From NCBI GenBank assembly GCA_022843805.1, contig JALHMY010000010.1:61526-125525 (forward strand): a stretch of 64,000 nt of DNA, given 5' to 3'. This document shows positions 55,280-64,000 of the stretch, one piece after another; the first letter of the stretch is position 1; every line of letters starts with the position of its first letter. This DNA is from Fuerstiella sp. (GTDB lineage Bacteria > Planctomycetota > Planctomycetia > Planctomycetales > Planctomycetaceae). The notes below the pieces were generated by a model, which was given only the letters and a program-made list of their open reading frames with translations, ran no database searches and was not told the DNA's origin. A program made the position numbers and the translations under genes.

Positions 55280-55954
55280 TCATCCCTGGTTTTCTTCTGA
55301 CAGATAATGGCCAAACCACTGACAGGCCAGATCGGCCACAGCTTCCAGAGTTCCCGGTTCCTCAAAAAGATGTGAGGCGCCCGGTACGATTTCGATTCGA
55401 TGAATTCCCTGAATCCGGAGACCGGCCGCTTCATTCATCTTAATCACCGGTTCATCATCACCGCCGACAATCATCAGCGTGGGGGCGGCGACCTTTGGCA
55501 GCGATGTTCCGGCAAGATCCGGGCGTCCTCCGCGTGACACAACAGCCGAGACGATGTCTGGTCGTTCTGCGGCGGCAATCAGGGCAGCGGCAGCTCCCGT
55601 ACTGGCACCAAACAGCCCGATCTTCATATCCTGCACGGCTGAATTTTTACTCAAACCGTCAACTACGCCGACTAATCGATCTGCCAGCAGTGGGATATTG
55701 AAACGCAGCTCGCGAGTCTTCATGTCGACTTTCTCTTCTGAAGCCGTCAGCAGGTCAAACAGCAGCGTGGACAATCCGGAATTGTTCAGTACTTTCGCGA
55801 CAAACTGATTGCGCGGGCTGTGACGACTACTTCCGCTTCCGTGAGCAAACAGCACAATACCGGACGAACCCCGTGGAATAGCGAGTTCTCCCTGCAGACA
55901 GACTTTGCCGATATCGAGAGTTACCTCGACAGTCCGAATGTCGGGGTACTTCAT
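55280..55954 (-). CDS. Alpha/beta hydrolase (dienelactone-hydrolase-like)
   Basis: A 224-residue protein with the nucleophile elbow IGLFGASTGAAAALIAAA (Ser at about 117), acid in TLMIVGGDDEPVI (about 165) and His in VPGASHLFEEPG (about 195). GIVLFAHGSGSSRHSPRNQF is the oxyanion block. Proteins of this group commonly stand beside phosphoribosyltransferase genes in stress-type clusters, as here, divergent from one across 320 bp. Substrate unknown. Confidence 0.88.
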   Translation of the reverse strand: MKYPDIRTVEVTLDIGKVCLQGELAIPRGSSGIVLFAHGSGSSRHSPRNQFVAKVLNNSGLSTLLFDLLTASEEKVDMKTRELRFNIPLLADRLVGVVDGLSKNSAVQDMKIGLFGASTGAAAALIAAAERPDIVSAVVSRGGRPDLAGTSLPKVAAPTLMIVGGDDEPVIKMNEAAGLRIQGIHRIEIVPGASHLFEEPGTLEAVADLACQWFGHYLSEENQG

Positions 55955-56274
55955 CGGACTTGCTCCTTATGAATGGATGCTGGTTTGGTTAGAGCGTGTT
56001 GGCGTGGGGGGCGAATCAGTTTTGGTGATTCGTGTTCGCTGGCCTGAACAACGCGGCACACAGAACAAGTGCAAGAGGTGTTCCGCAGGTACAGAAATCA
56101 GGGGGGATTTTCGCATGAATGGAACAGAATTCGCGTGATCAGACATCGTGTAATCAGGAGGCGTGTGGTGACTGACTGCAGCCACGGGATCTTTAGCAAG
56201 ATCCACTACCTCCAACTCGAACGCTTTATTTTGACGGAGCACCAGGGGCCTTTTCCACGACACAGGAATGCTTC

Positions 56275-56913
56275 ATGTTTCAGGATCGTATCGATGCAGG
56301 GAAAAGGCTGGCAAAAGCCCTGGACTTATATGCCGGTCGTTCGGACGTGATTGTGCTTGGACTGCCGCGAGGGGGCGTACCAGTGGCAAACGAAATTGCC
56401 CTTCAGCTCGGGGCTGAACTGGACGTTATCATCGTGCGAAAGCTTGGGCATCCGCGGAATCGGGAGCTGGCAATTGGTGCGATAGCCAGCGGTGGCATCT
56501 GTGTGCTCAACGAGGAGTTGCCGGTTCCGGATGATATCCTTGACATGGTCAGGCGGAAGGAGCTGGCGGAGCTTCGCAGGCGAGAAACAGCTTACCGGGG
56601 AGATCGCCCCTTTCCGAAACTTGCAGATCGTTGTGTGATTCTTGTGGATGACGGGCTGGCAACGGGTTCGACGATGCGATCTGCGGTGAAGGCCGCGAGG
56701 CAGAAGAAACCGAAGGAAATCATCGTGGCGGTTCCTGTTGCTCCTGAAGATACAGTGCTGACATTTCAGCAGATCGTGGATCACGTTTTTTGCATCGTCA
56801 CTTCGAGAGAGTTTTATGCGATCGGCGCATTCTACAAAGACTTTTCTCAAACCAGTGATGAAGACGTGAAAGCCATACTTGACAGTTCATGGCGACGCGG
56901 AGATACGCTATGA
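56275..56913 (+). CDS. Phosphoribosyltransferase-domain protein
   Basis: 212 residues. CVILVDDGLATGSTMRSAV (about 121-139) is the PRPP-binding loop, and DVIVLGLPRGGVPVANEIAL the N-terminal strand-helix. It has the size and order of the PRTase-type proteins found in stress islands, whose substrate is unknown. The stop overlaps the beginning of the next gene's upstream region, and the three genes (PRTase, Lon-like protease, stress-like protein) read as an operon. Confidence 0.9.
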   Translation: MFQDRIDAGKRLAKALDLYAGRSDVIVLGLPRGGVPVANEIALQLGAELDVIIVRKLGHPRNRELAIGAIASGGICVLNEELPVPDDILDMVRRKELAELRRRETAYRGDRPFPKLADRCVILVDDGLATGSTMRSAVKAARQKKPKEIIVAVPVAPEDTVLTFQQIVDHVFCIVTSREFYAIGAFYKDFSQTSDEDVKAILDSSWRRGDTL

Positions 56914-56964
56914 TTTTGCTGCCACTCCCGTCGGTTTTGAATTGTTCAGAGTCAGGATACACCA

Positions 56965-59373
56965 TTGCCAGCGAATCCCCTCCCCGTCTGTGCTTTGCGC
57001 TGGTGCTGTGATCCGGCAGCACTGGCTTTCGAAACCACTGAACAGCTGGCCGACATTGAAACCGTGTTTGGCCAGGATCGCGCAGTTGAATCGGTTCGAT
57101 TCGGAATTGCCATTCGCCATGAAGGGTATAATCTCTTTGCACTGGGACCACAGGGGACAGGCAAGCGAACGGTTGTGGAACATTGTCTTCGGGAGCGGGC
57201 TCCTGCCGAGGCAACTCCAACGGACTGGTGTTACGTCAATAACTTTTCTGATTTGCGGCGTCCCATTGCGATTTCCGTTCCCCCCGGTACCGGGGCGCGA
57301 TTTCGTGATGATGTGGACGAACTGATTGAAGATCTGACGAATGCAATTCCTGCGGCACTGGACAGTGAGGAACATCGTGCGAGGCTGATGGAGATCGAGC
57401 ACGAGGAACGGGAGGCGGAAGAAACGTCTCTCCAGACGATCTCAGACAAGGCCGAGTCGCAGCAAATTCAGATGCTGCGAACACCGGGTGGGTTTGTTCT
57501 TGCACCCGCTCCAAATGGTAAAGTGCTGGAAACCGGTGAATACGATCAGCTGCCGATTGAAGAACAGAAGCGAATCGAAGGCATTGTGGAGGTGCTGCAG
57601 AAGGAGCTTCAGGAAGTCGTCGAGCAGATGCCGAGACGTCAGAAACTGTTTCGGGATCGTGTTAAATCGCTTCGGCGAGAAGCATTGCAGCATGCAATTG
57701 GACATTTGCTGTCACAGATTAAGGACAAATATCAGGAGTTGCCTCAGGTTCTGAATTATCTGCTGGAAATGGAAAAGGACATCCTCGAACGAGTAAACGA
57801 TTTTCAGCCTGTGGAAGAAACGCCAGTGTTGCCCGGTGAAGAGCCGCCTGATTTATCCGCCGCACTTGCCGAGTACAGGGTGAATCTGCTGATCGACAAC
57901 AGTCAGACTCATGGTGCTCCGATTGTCTATGAAGACCACCCGAGTTACCACAACCTGATTGGTCGGGTCGAACAGGAAACGGAGATGGGGGCGCTGACCA
58001 CAGATTTTTCGCTGATCAAGGCGGGAGCTCTGCATCGTGCAAATGGCGGCTATCTCATTCTGGATGCTCAGCGGTTGCTTGAGCAGCCCTTTGCCTGGGA
58101 AGGGCTGAAGCGTGTGATGTATGCCAGATCTGTCCGTATCGAATCGCTGGCGGGTATGATGAGTCTGGTGAGTACTGTGTCGCTGGAACCGGAACCAATC
58201 CCGCTGGATGTTAAGGTGATCCTTCTTGGGGATCGGCCGCTCTATTATCTGCTCTATGAAAACGATCCCGACTTTGCCGAACTGTTCAAGGTTTGCGCTG
58301 ACTTTGATGACGATCTTCGCCGGACCCCGGAAAGCTGTCAGCTGTACAGTCAGTTTGTAGCCACTGTAGCGCGTCGCGAGAAACTGCGCCCGCTGACTCG
58401 ACATGCGGTCATTCGGGTTCTGGAATACTGTGTTCGCCTGGCTGAGGATTCAGAACGATTTACTCTGCATGTCCGTAACGTTGCTGATATCCTGCGAGAG
58501 GCGGACTACTGGGCATCTGTGGACAATCAGTTGCTCATTGATGCGGCGCATGCAGATCAGGCAATCGAGAAGCAGCGGATTCGGTCAGACCGAATTCGCG
58601 AACGCAGTCATGAAGAGATACGTCGAGGGACGGTACTGATCGACACAAACGGTGCAAAGGTTGCACAGGTGAATGGGCTTACCGTTCTGCAATTCGCCGA
58701 CGTTCGATTTGGGCAGCCATGCCGCATCACGGCGACGGCCCGTCCAGGCAGAGGCGATCTGATCAATATTGAACGTGAAGTGGATCTGAGCGGCCCGATT
58801 CATTCGAAAGGTGTACTGATTCTTGCCGGCTTTCTCGGGGCCCGATATTCCAGTGAGCAGCCTCTGTCGTTAACAGGCAGCCTTGTCTTTGAACAGTCTT
58901 ACGGAATTGTCGACGGTGACAGTGCATCCATTGCGGAGACGTGTGCTCTGCTGTCAGCGCTGAGCGGTCTGCCTCTGAAACAGAGTCTTGCCGTCACTGG
59001 TTCCATGAATCAGCACGGTGAAGCGCAGCCGATCGGCGGCGTCAACGAAAAGATCGAAGGCTTTTTTCAGGTCTGTCAGGATCGCGGGCTTACAGGAGAC
59101 CAGGGAGTGCTGATTCCTCTGACAAATGTTCGTCATCTGATGCTGCGACAGGAAGTTGTGCAGGCTGTGGAAGCCGGGACGTTTCGAATCTTTGCGTATT
59201 CCTGTATTGACGAAGCTATGGAAATCCTGACCGGGCAGCCTGCGGGTGTTGTCGGCGAACAGGGGCTCTATCCGCCCGAAACTGTCAATGGCCGAGTCGC
59301 TGCACGTATGCGCCGCTTCACGGAACTGAGAATGCAGTTTCGCGGCGATTCTGCCTCCGACTTTTCGCCCTGA
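56965..59373 (+). CDS. Lon-related ATP-dependent protease (LonB/LonC-like)
   Basis: The 802-residue frame starts at TTG (56965); no ATG lies at the right distance in this frame. Walker A is ALGPQGTGKRTVVEHCL (about 52-68). A large helical insert (about 140-330) separates the ATPase halves. The Lon catalytic dyad is visible: YGIVDGDSASIAETCALLSA (Ser) and GGVNEKIEGFFQVC (Lys). Related AAA proteases (YcbZ-like) degrade unfolded proteins. The start codon is unusual and overlaps the end of the PRTase gene by context. Confidence 0.92.
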   Translation: MPANPLPVCALRWCCDPAALAFETTEQLADIETVFGQDRAVESVRFGIAIRHEGYNLFALGPQGTGKRTVVEHCLRERAPAEATPTDWCYVNNFSDLRRPIAISVPPGTGARFRDDVDELIEDLTNAIPAALDSEEHRARLMEIEHEEREAEETSLQTISDKAESQQIQMLRTPGGFVLAPAPNGKVLETGEYDQLPIEEQKRIEGIVEVLQKELQEVVEQMPRRQKLFRDRVKSLRREALQHAIGHLLSQIKDKYQELPQVLNYLLEMEKDILERVNDFQPVEETPVLPGEEPPDLSAALAEYRVNLLIDNSQTHGAPIVYEDHPSYHNLIGRVEQETEMGALTTDFSLIKAGALHRANGGYLILDAQRLLEQPFAWEGLKRVMYARSVRIESLAGMMSLVSTVSLEPEPIPLDVKVILLGDRPLYYLLYENDPDFAELFKVCADFDDDLRRTPESCQLYSQFVATVARREKLRPLTRHAVIRVLEYCVRLAEDSERFTLHVRNVADILREADYWASVDNQLLIDAAHADQAIEKQRIRSDRIRERSHEEIRRGTVLIDTNGAKVAQVNGLTVLQFADVRFGQPCRITATARPGRGDLINIEREVDLSGPIHSKGVLILAGFLGARYSSEQPLSLTGSLVFEQSYGIVDGDSASIAETCALLSALSGLPLKQSLAVTGSMNQHGEAQPIGGVNEKIEGFFQVCQDRGLTGDQGVLIPLTNVRHLMLRQEVVQAVEAGTFRIFAYSCIDEAMEILTGQPAGVVGEQGLYPPETVNGRVAARMRRFTELRMQFRGDSASDFSP

Positions 59374-60275
59374 TGATGCTGGAAAAGAGAAATGAAACGA
59401 TGGCTACGATACTTCTTGCTGTTGATGCCTGCACGCCGTTTGCTGGTTTGCTGAAGACAGCCGTGATGCTGGCGGCTCCGGAGCGAGCAACGCTGCTGGG
59501 AATGTTCGTCGAGGACGTCCGACTGTTGCCAGTGGCCGCTTTGCCTTTCACTCGAGAGATCGGCTCTCTCTCGGCCGCCTGTCACCCGCTTACACCTGGC
59601 TCGATCGATCGGAGAATCCGAAGTATTGCGGAAGGTATGCGGCGTCAGCTGGCTCTGGCGGCCGATCAGTTGCAGTTGCCGTGGGAATTTCGCATCTGCC
59701 CCGGATCGATTACTCAGATTGCTAACGAGACGGACGCGGATGTGGTGGTGCCTGGCTGGAGTGGAGTGGCGACGTTTGGCCGTCGCCGATCGTTACCTTC
59801 CATGCCGGAAGCACGACAGCGATTGAAGATTGGGGTCATTGATGATGGTTCTGAATCCGCGTTGCATGCCGTGAGTGCAGCTCGACGGCTTGCTGCCGCG
59901 AACAGAATCCCGGAAGTCGTCATTTTTTCCTTAACGTCAACGTCGTCCGGAAATCTGTCAACCGGCTCCGACGTGAATGCGATGTGCACTCAGCACACGA
60001 CTTCCGAAACGCTCAGTTCGCCGATTACTTTAATGGCGGCCGGTGTTGAGATGCCGGTACAGACTGTTATTTCGACGAAACCTGTCGTTCCGGATCAGCG
60101 TTATGCTCTGGCCGACTCCATTGTCCCGGTGGAATCTGTCTCGCAGCTAATACGCGCACTTCGTTCGACTCGCCCTGCTCTGCTGCTGAGCGGTCGCGAG
60201 CAGACCTTCATTGACGCCGACAGATTGCGGACGGAGCTATCGATCATCGGATGTCCGTACGCGATAACGAGGTGA
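59373..60275 (+). CDS. Universal-stress-like protein, two-domain
   Basis: 300 residues beginning with TGATG, the Lon stop and this ATG overlapping by one base. A second start at 59400 (MATILLAVDACTPFAG) is equally plausible. Two Rossmann-like domains are expected: ILLAVDACTPFAGLLKTAV and LKIGVIDDGSESALHAVSAA resemble the first strands of Usp-type domains. The ATP-binding GxxG(S/T) motif is weak (VVPGWSGVATFGRRRSL). It ends five bases before the next open frame. Confidence 0.72.
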   Translation: MMLEKRNETMATILLAVDACTPFAGLLKTAVMLAAPERATLLGMFVEDVRLLPVAALPFTREIGSLSAACHPLTPGSIDRRIRSIAEGMRRQLALAADQLQLPWEFRICPGSITQIANETDADVVVPGWSGVATFGRRRSLPSMPEARQRLKIGVIDDGSESALHAVSAARRLAAANRIPEVVIFSLTSTSSGNLSTGSDVNAMCTQHTTSETLSSPITLMAAGVEMPVQTVISTKPVVPDQRYALADSIVPVESVSQLIRALRSTRPALLLSGREQTFIDADRLRTELSIIGCPYAITR

Positions 60276-60375
60276 TACGATGGCTGCCGTCCGATCTGAA
60301 AACGCGGTAAAGTGCCATTTGGGCGAGGCGTTCGCCTGGATTGAGTCAGCTTCCCTTTACGTAACGGATATTCTG

Positions 60376-63021
60376 ATGTGTCGATTATTCGGCTGTTGTT
60401 TGCTGTTTTTCGTTGCTGCAGAGCAGGCATCATCAGCGGAAACTGTCCAGCTGCCAGTAACGCAGGACAATTCGATCGTGCTGGTGGATGGTGAATGGAA
60501 GGAGAATGCCGGTCAGCAGGGTCGCATTCGTATAAAAGGTAATCAGCATCTTGTGGCGATGTCGTTCGATACTTCAGCCATTACCGGCAGGCGAGTTAAA
60601 AAAGCCACACTGGTCTGTGTTCAGGGGGAGAAGACGATTTCCGGAGTCAGCATCTCGACGATTGCCTGTCCCTGGGACGAAAATCGTTCAAACGGTCTGA
60701 CTGCCGGCGTCGATGGCATCGCTGACTGGGGCTACACGGGAGCAAGGTTTCCGGCTGTTTCCGGCGGGAACGGTTTTACGCTGGTCCATCAGAGCGACTC
60801 GAATCTGCAGGACGGGATCTATCACTGGGATGTGCAGCCCGACTTGGTACATGCCATGGCGATTGGGATCGCACATGGACTGGCAATACACGAACATGAT
60901 GCTGACTATGGGCGCAATCCCACGATTTTCAGTCGCGAACAATCCGGAAAGAAGCCGTATTTACTTGTGGAACTGGACGATAGCGCTGATCCGTTGCCAT
61001 CAGTCCCCACAAATCTGCAACTTGCAGGCATCGACGGCGAGTCCGCTCGACTGATTCTCACCGCACCGGCGAACGCATTTGCTTTCGAAGTGATGGTCGA
61101 TGGCTATCCGCTGGGGCGACACAATATTCCCATGGCTTCACCAAACAAGGCTCAGACAATTCTGCTGCGGGATCTTCCTGAATCGTTTACCGCAGGAGAA
61201 ACACAAGAGGTCAAAGTTGTCGCATTGAACCGCTGTGGCAGGCGTTCTGAACCGGTCACTGTTCGCGGGCCGATTTCCAGAGCTGTTGTGATTGAGAAGC
61301 CCGCGGTAACTATCGCATCACAGAAATCGCCGATTGCGGATGTCGGTATTATTCCCGTCACGGATAAATATGACTCTGAAGGAAAGCCAATAGGGAATCT
61401 GCCTGACGACTACCGGGTTCACAATTCTGTTTACGATGGTCAGCAGGTTCGTCTGACTGCAGCTGCCGGTGAAGTGATCGGATTTCAGATGTTGCTGAAA
61501 GGCAGCGGCGATGCAAAAGTCAGTCTGGCGATGGAGGATGCGAGCGTTCGAACGGACATGTGGCAGGCTCTGTACGTACAGGCGAACGGTCGAAAAATTC
61601 CTGATCCGCTTTTACCCCTGCCGCAGAAGATTTCGCTGACGAACGACACAGATCAGGTCGTTGTCACAGACATCTATATTCCGTTTCAGTCCTCACCGGG
61701 ATTGAAGAAGGGCAGCATTTCAATTTCTGATGGCCGAATGATCCCGTTGGAAGTTGACGTGCTTCCGTTCTCATTGCCGCGGCAGGCGACTTTTTTCTGT
61801 GAAATGAATGGTTACGGTCTTCCTGACCATGTTGACGAGTACTATGCACTTCAGCAGATTGCCTATGACCACCGTGTGCACGCCAACATTCTGCATTATT
61901 CACATAACACGGCTGCTCCAGGTTCTCGCAAGAGTAACCTCGACATGCGGCTGCGTTCCGGCCGTCGAATGGACAACCGCCGCTACGACGATATTTCGCC
62001 GGATGCGACAGCAGCATTCTGGGACGACTTTGCAGAGGCTTTTGGGCCGTACATCGACGGATCTCTGTTCAGGGATGGCCATCGAGGTCCCATTCCGGCT
62101 CCAGGATTCTATCTTACCTTTCACGAAAGCTGGCCGCTGAACTGTCGAGCGTACTTTAATGGAAATCCCGACGCTTATCAGGCCTTCAGTGATCAGCCGG
62201 AGTATGCACGGACGTGGGTGAACATCATGAGGAGTTTTGCGGAACTGGCTGAAGCCCGACAATGGACTCAGACGGGTTTTCAGGTCTACTTCAACAACAA
62301 AGGATCACTTCAGGAAAAAACGAAAGCCCCCTGGATTCTGGATGAGCCATCCAGCTACTGGGACTATCGGGCATTGCAGTTCTATGGTGAGCTGATGGAT
62401 CGCGGCTGTTCCACAGTTCCCGGAGTGCAGGTCGATTATCGCATCGATATTTCCCGGCCGGAATTTACCCGAGGACAGCTGGCCGCCCGTAATGGCCTTT
62501 GGGTTGTTTCGACGTGGGCTTTTCAGCATTATCGCCGACTGGTCACCGATCGAGTGGAGCGTGACGGACTGAACGTCTGGATTTATGGGTCGTCGAATCA
62601 CGTGCATGAAACCAATCGCAACATTCAGGCATGGGCTCTGGATGCCTTTCAGGACGGAGCCACAGGGATCGTGCCCTGGCAGACCGTCAACAAGACAGGA
62701 AGTGCTCTCCGGGAAGCCGATCAGCTGGGACTGTTTATTTTTGATCACGACGCGAGCGGTGCCAGTGTGATCCGACATTCACTGAGACTGAAGGCCTATC
62801 GGGAGGCGCAGCAGCTGATCGAGTATCTGCATCTTCTGAAGCAGGTTCGCGGCTGGTCACACAGTCAGATGAAACAGTTTATCGGCCAGTACGTCCAGCT
62901 GAATGCTGAAGTCGAAAAGGTTAATGAGGCTGATGCCGGCACGACAAAATACAGCCGGTTTTCTTCCGAAGGTCTGGAATCGCTGCGTCTTGCAGCCGCC
63001 AGGCTTCTGCGGCAGCCGTAG
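60376..63021 (+). CDS. Secreted DUF4091-domain protein, likely glycoside-hydrolase-related
   Basis: Start at ATG 60376 gives MCRLFGCCLLFFVAAEQASS, a signal peptide; the frame extends upstream to 60280 without support. The 881-residue product has an N-terminal carbohydrate-binding-like beta domain (TVQLPVTQDNSIVLVDGEWK), a middle fibronectin-like region and a C-terminal DUF4091 domain (LNVWIYGSSNHVHETNRNIQ, AFQDGATGIVPWQTVNKTGS, SVIRHSLRLKAYREAQQLIE). The enzyme fold is expected to be a TIM-barrel glycosidase; the substrate is not known. It is separated from the stress-like gene by 100 bp. Confidence 0.82.
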   Translation: MCRLFGCCLLFFVAAEQASSAETVQLPVTQDNSIVLVDGEWKENAGQQGRIRIKGNQHLVAMSFDTSAITGRRVKKATLVCVQGEKTISGVSISTIACPWDENRSNGLTAGVDGIADWGYTGARFPAVSGGNGFTLVHQSDSNLQDGIYHWDVQPDLVHAMAIGIAHGLAIHEHDADYGRNPTIFSREQSGKKPYLLVELDDSADPLPSVPTNLQLAGIDGESARLILTAPANAFAFEVMVDGYPLGRHNIPMASPNKAQTILLRDLPESFTAGETQEVKVVALNRCGRRSEPVTVRGPISRAVVIEKPAVTIASQKSPIADVGIIPVTDKYDSEGKPIGNLPDDYRVHNSVYDGQQVRLTAAAGEVIGFQMLLKGSGDAKVSLAMEDASVRTDMWQALYVQANGRKIPDPLLPLPQKISLTNDTDQVVVTDIYIPFQSSPGLKKGSISISDGRMIPLEVDVLPFSLPRQATFFCEMNGYGLPDHVDEYYALQQIAYDHRVHANILHYSHNTAAPGSRKSNLDMRLRSGRRMDNRRYDDISPDATAAFWDDFAEAFGPYIDGSLFRDGHRGPIPAPGFYLTFHESWPLNCRAYFNGNPDAYQAFSDQPEYARTWVNIMRSFAELAEARQWTQTGFQVYFNNKGSLQEKTKAPWILDEPSSYWDYRALQFYGELMDRGCSTVPGVQVDYRIDISRPEFTRGQLAARNGLWVVSTWAFQHYRRLVTDRVERDGLNVWIYGSSNHVHETNRNIQAWALDAFQDGATGIVPWQTVNKTGSALREADQLGLFIFDHDASGASVIRHSLRLKAYREAQQLIEYLHLLKQVRGWSHSQMKQFIGQYVQLNAEVEKVNEADAGTTKYSRFSSEGLESLRLAAARLLRQP

Positions 63022-63075
63022 GAGCTCCCCCAGCTTTTCTGGGGGAGGCGGTGTTTAAACCCTCCCCTTTACGCA

Positions 63076-64000
63076 CCTCCCCTCCCGCGCAGCGCAGCGA
63101 AGTGGGAGGGGTCGGCCGTCAGGCCGGGGGAGGGCTCGCCGCGTGTTGCACTTAACGCCGTCCCAATAACACCCGCGTCGCTCCGTTCACCATCCCCCTC
63201 CCGATCTTGCTATCGCTCGATCGACCTCCCCCGGGGCTTCGCCGGGGGAGGAGGTGTTTATAACCTCCCCTCCCGCGCAGCGCAGCGAAGTGGGAGGGGT
63301 CGGCCGTCAGGCCGGGGGAGGGCCCGCCGCGCGTTGCACTCAACGCCATCCCAATAACACGCGCACCCCTCCGTTCACCATCCCCCTCCCGATCTCGCTA
63401 TCGCTCGCTCGACCTCCCCCGGCTTCGCCGGGGGAGGAGGTGTTTATAACCTCCCTTCCCGCGCAGCGCAGCGAAGTGGGAGGGGTCGGCCGCCAGGCCG
63501 GGGGAGGGTCCGCCGCGTGTTGCACTCAACGCCGTTCCCATAACACGCGCCTCGCTCCGTTCACCCGCCCCCTCCCGATCTCGCTATCGCTCGCTCGACC
63601 TCCCCCAGCTTCGCTGGGGGAGGAGGTGTTTATAACCTCCCCTCCCGCGCAGCGCAGCGAAGTGGGAGGGGTTGGCCGTCAGGCCGGGGGAGGGCCCGCC
63701 GCGTGTTGCACTCAACGCCGTCCCAATAACACCCGCGTCGCTCCGTTCACCATCCCCCTCCCGATCTTGCTACCGCTCGCTCGACCTCCCCCAGCTTCGC
63801 TGGGGGAGGAGGTGTTTAAACCCTCCCCTCCCGCGCAGCGCAGCGAAGTGGGAGGGGTCGGCCGTCAGGCCGGGGGAGGGCCCGCCGCGTGTTGCACTCA
63901 ACGCCGTTCCCATAACACGCGCCTCGCTCCGTTCACCCGCCCCCTCCCGATCTCGCTATCGCTCGCTCGACCTCCCCCAGCTTCGCTGGGGGAGGAGGTG
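63076..64000. repeat. Tandem array of ~186-bp repeat units, running off the window end
   Basis: Unit starts (CCTCCCCTCCCGCGCAGCGC or a one-base variant) lie at 63076, 63264, 63450, 63636 and 63822, a spacing of 188, 186, 186 and 186 bp. Each unit carries the same hairpins as the cluster at 3843-4330 and a GTTGCACTCAACGCCGT or GTTGCACTTAACGCCGT constant piece. The array follows the DUF4091 gene's stop by 54 bp and continues beyond the window. The open frames inside it are repeat artefacts. Confidence 0.95.

Noticed and set aside
63076..64000. Regular repeats that could be taken for a CRISPR array
   Set aside because: The repeated unit is about 186 bp, with no short repeat alternating with unique spacers, and no cas genes are nearby.

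Overview
This 64 kb window looks like a chromosomal segment of a planctomycete (Planctomycetales-like). The evidence is a PVC-type CxxCH cytochrome fused to a dehydrogenase-like propeller and HEAT repeats, a large FG-GAP/ASPIC-UnbV lipoprotein, a Ser/Thr kinase with a C-terminal FHA domain, a BlaI/M56 pair whose peptidase carries a very long carboxypeptidase-regulatory-like tail, secreted polysaccharide-active esterases and a DUF4091 protein. Intergenic DNA is unusually rich in dispersed repeats. No species name can be assigned from the sequence alone.

Layout. 1-7.2 kb: the end of a Fis-type HTH regulator, a FabZ-like dehydratase, a repeat-filled gap, a secreted sialate O-acetylesterase, a 186-bp-unit repeat array, a secreted CE15 glucuronoyl esterase and a divergent Tat-exported sugar isomerase/epimerase-like protein. 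7.3-16.7 kb: leuS, a candidate structured RNA ahead of amtB, an Nramp-like transporter lacking the usual metal ligands, lepA and a small FHA protein. 16.8-37.5 kb: the CxxCH protein, the FG-GAP lipoprotein, a GT39-like membrane protein, two translationally coupled paralogues with C-terminal anchors, the kinase-FHA protein, a membrane MutS-like ATPase and a sugar-acid dehydratase/aldolase pair.

37.75-53.6 kb is the accessory region. It begins at tRNA-Phe(GAA), next to a tyrosine integrase broken by one in-frame stop. It then holds a three-gene operon of unknown function ending in a PIN-like protein, a trio of tiny genes, and the blaI-M56 pair with clustered operator-like dyads. After these come a DUF3800 remnant, a probable group II intron remnant, a TIR-transmembrane protein in a coupled operon with two unknown small genes, a RhuM-like remnant, an intact DUF3800 gene and an HsdR-like remnant. 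It reads as a partly decayed defence or mobile island. A 123-bp direct repeat brackets the TIR operon.

53.8-63 kb returns to ordinary chromosome: malic enzyme, an alpha/beta hydrolase divergent from a stress-type operon (phosphoribosyltransferase, Lon-related protease, universal-stress-like protein), and a secreted DUF4091 protein. The window ends inside a second 186-bp-unit array. The two best candidates for undescribed biology are the TIR-TM operon (48.36-51.14 kb) and the PIN-containing triad (38.78-41.27 kb). The RNA-like three-way junction ahead of amtB is a third lead. All functional statements about these are inference.
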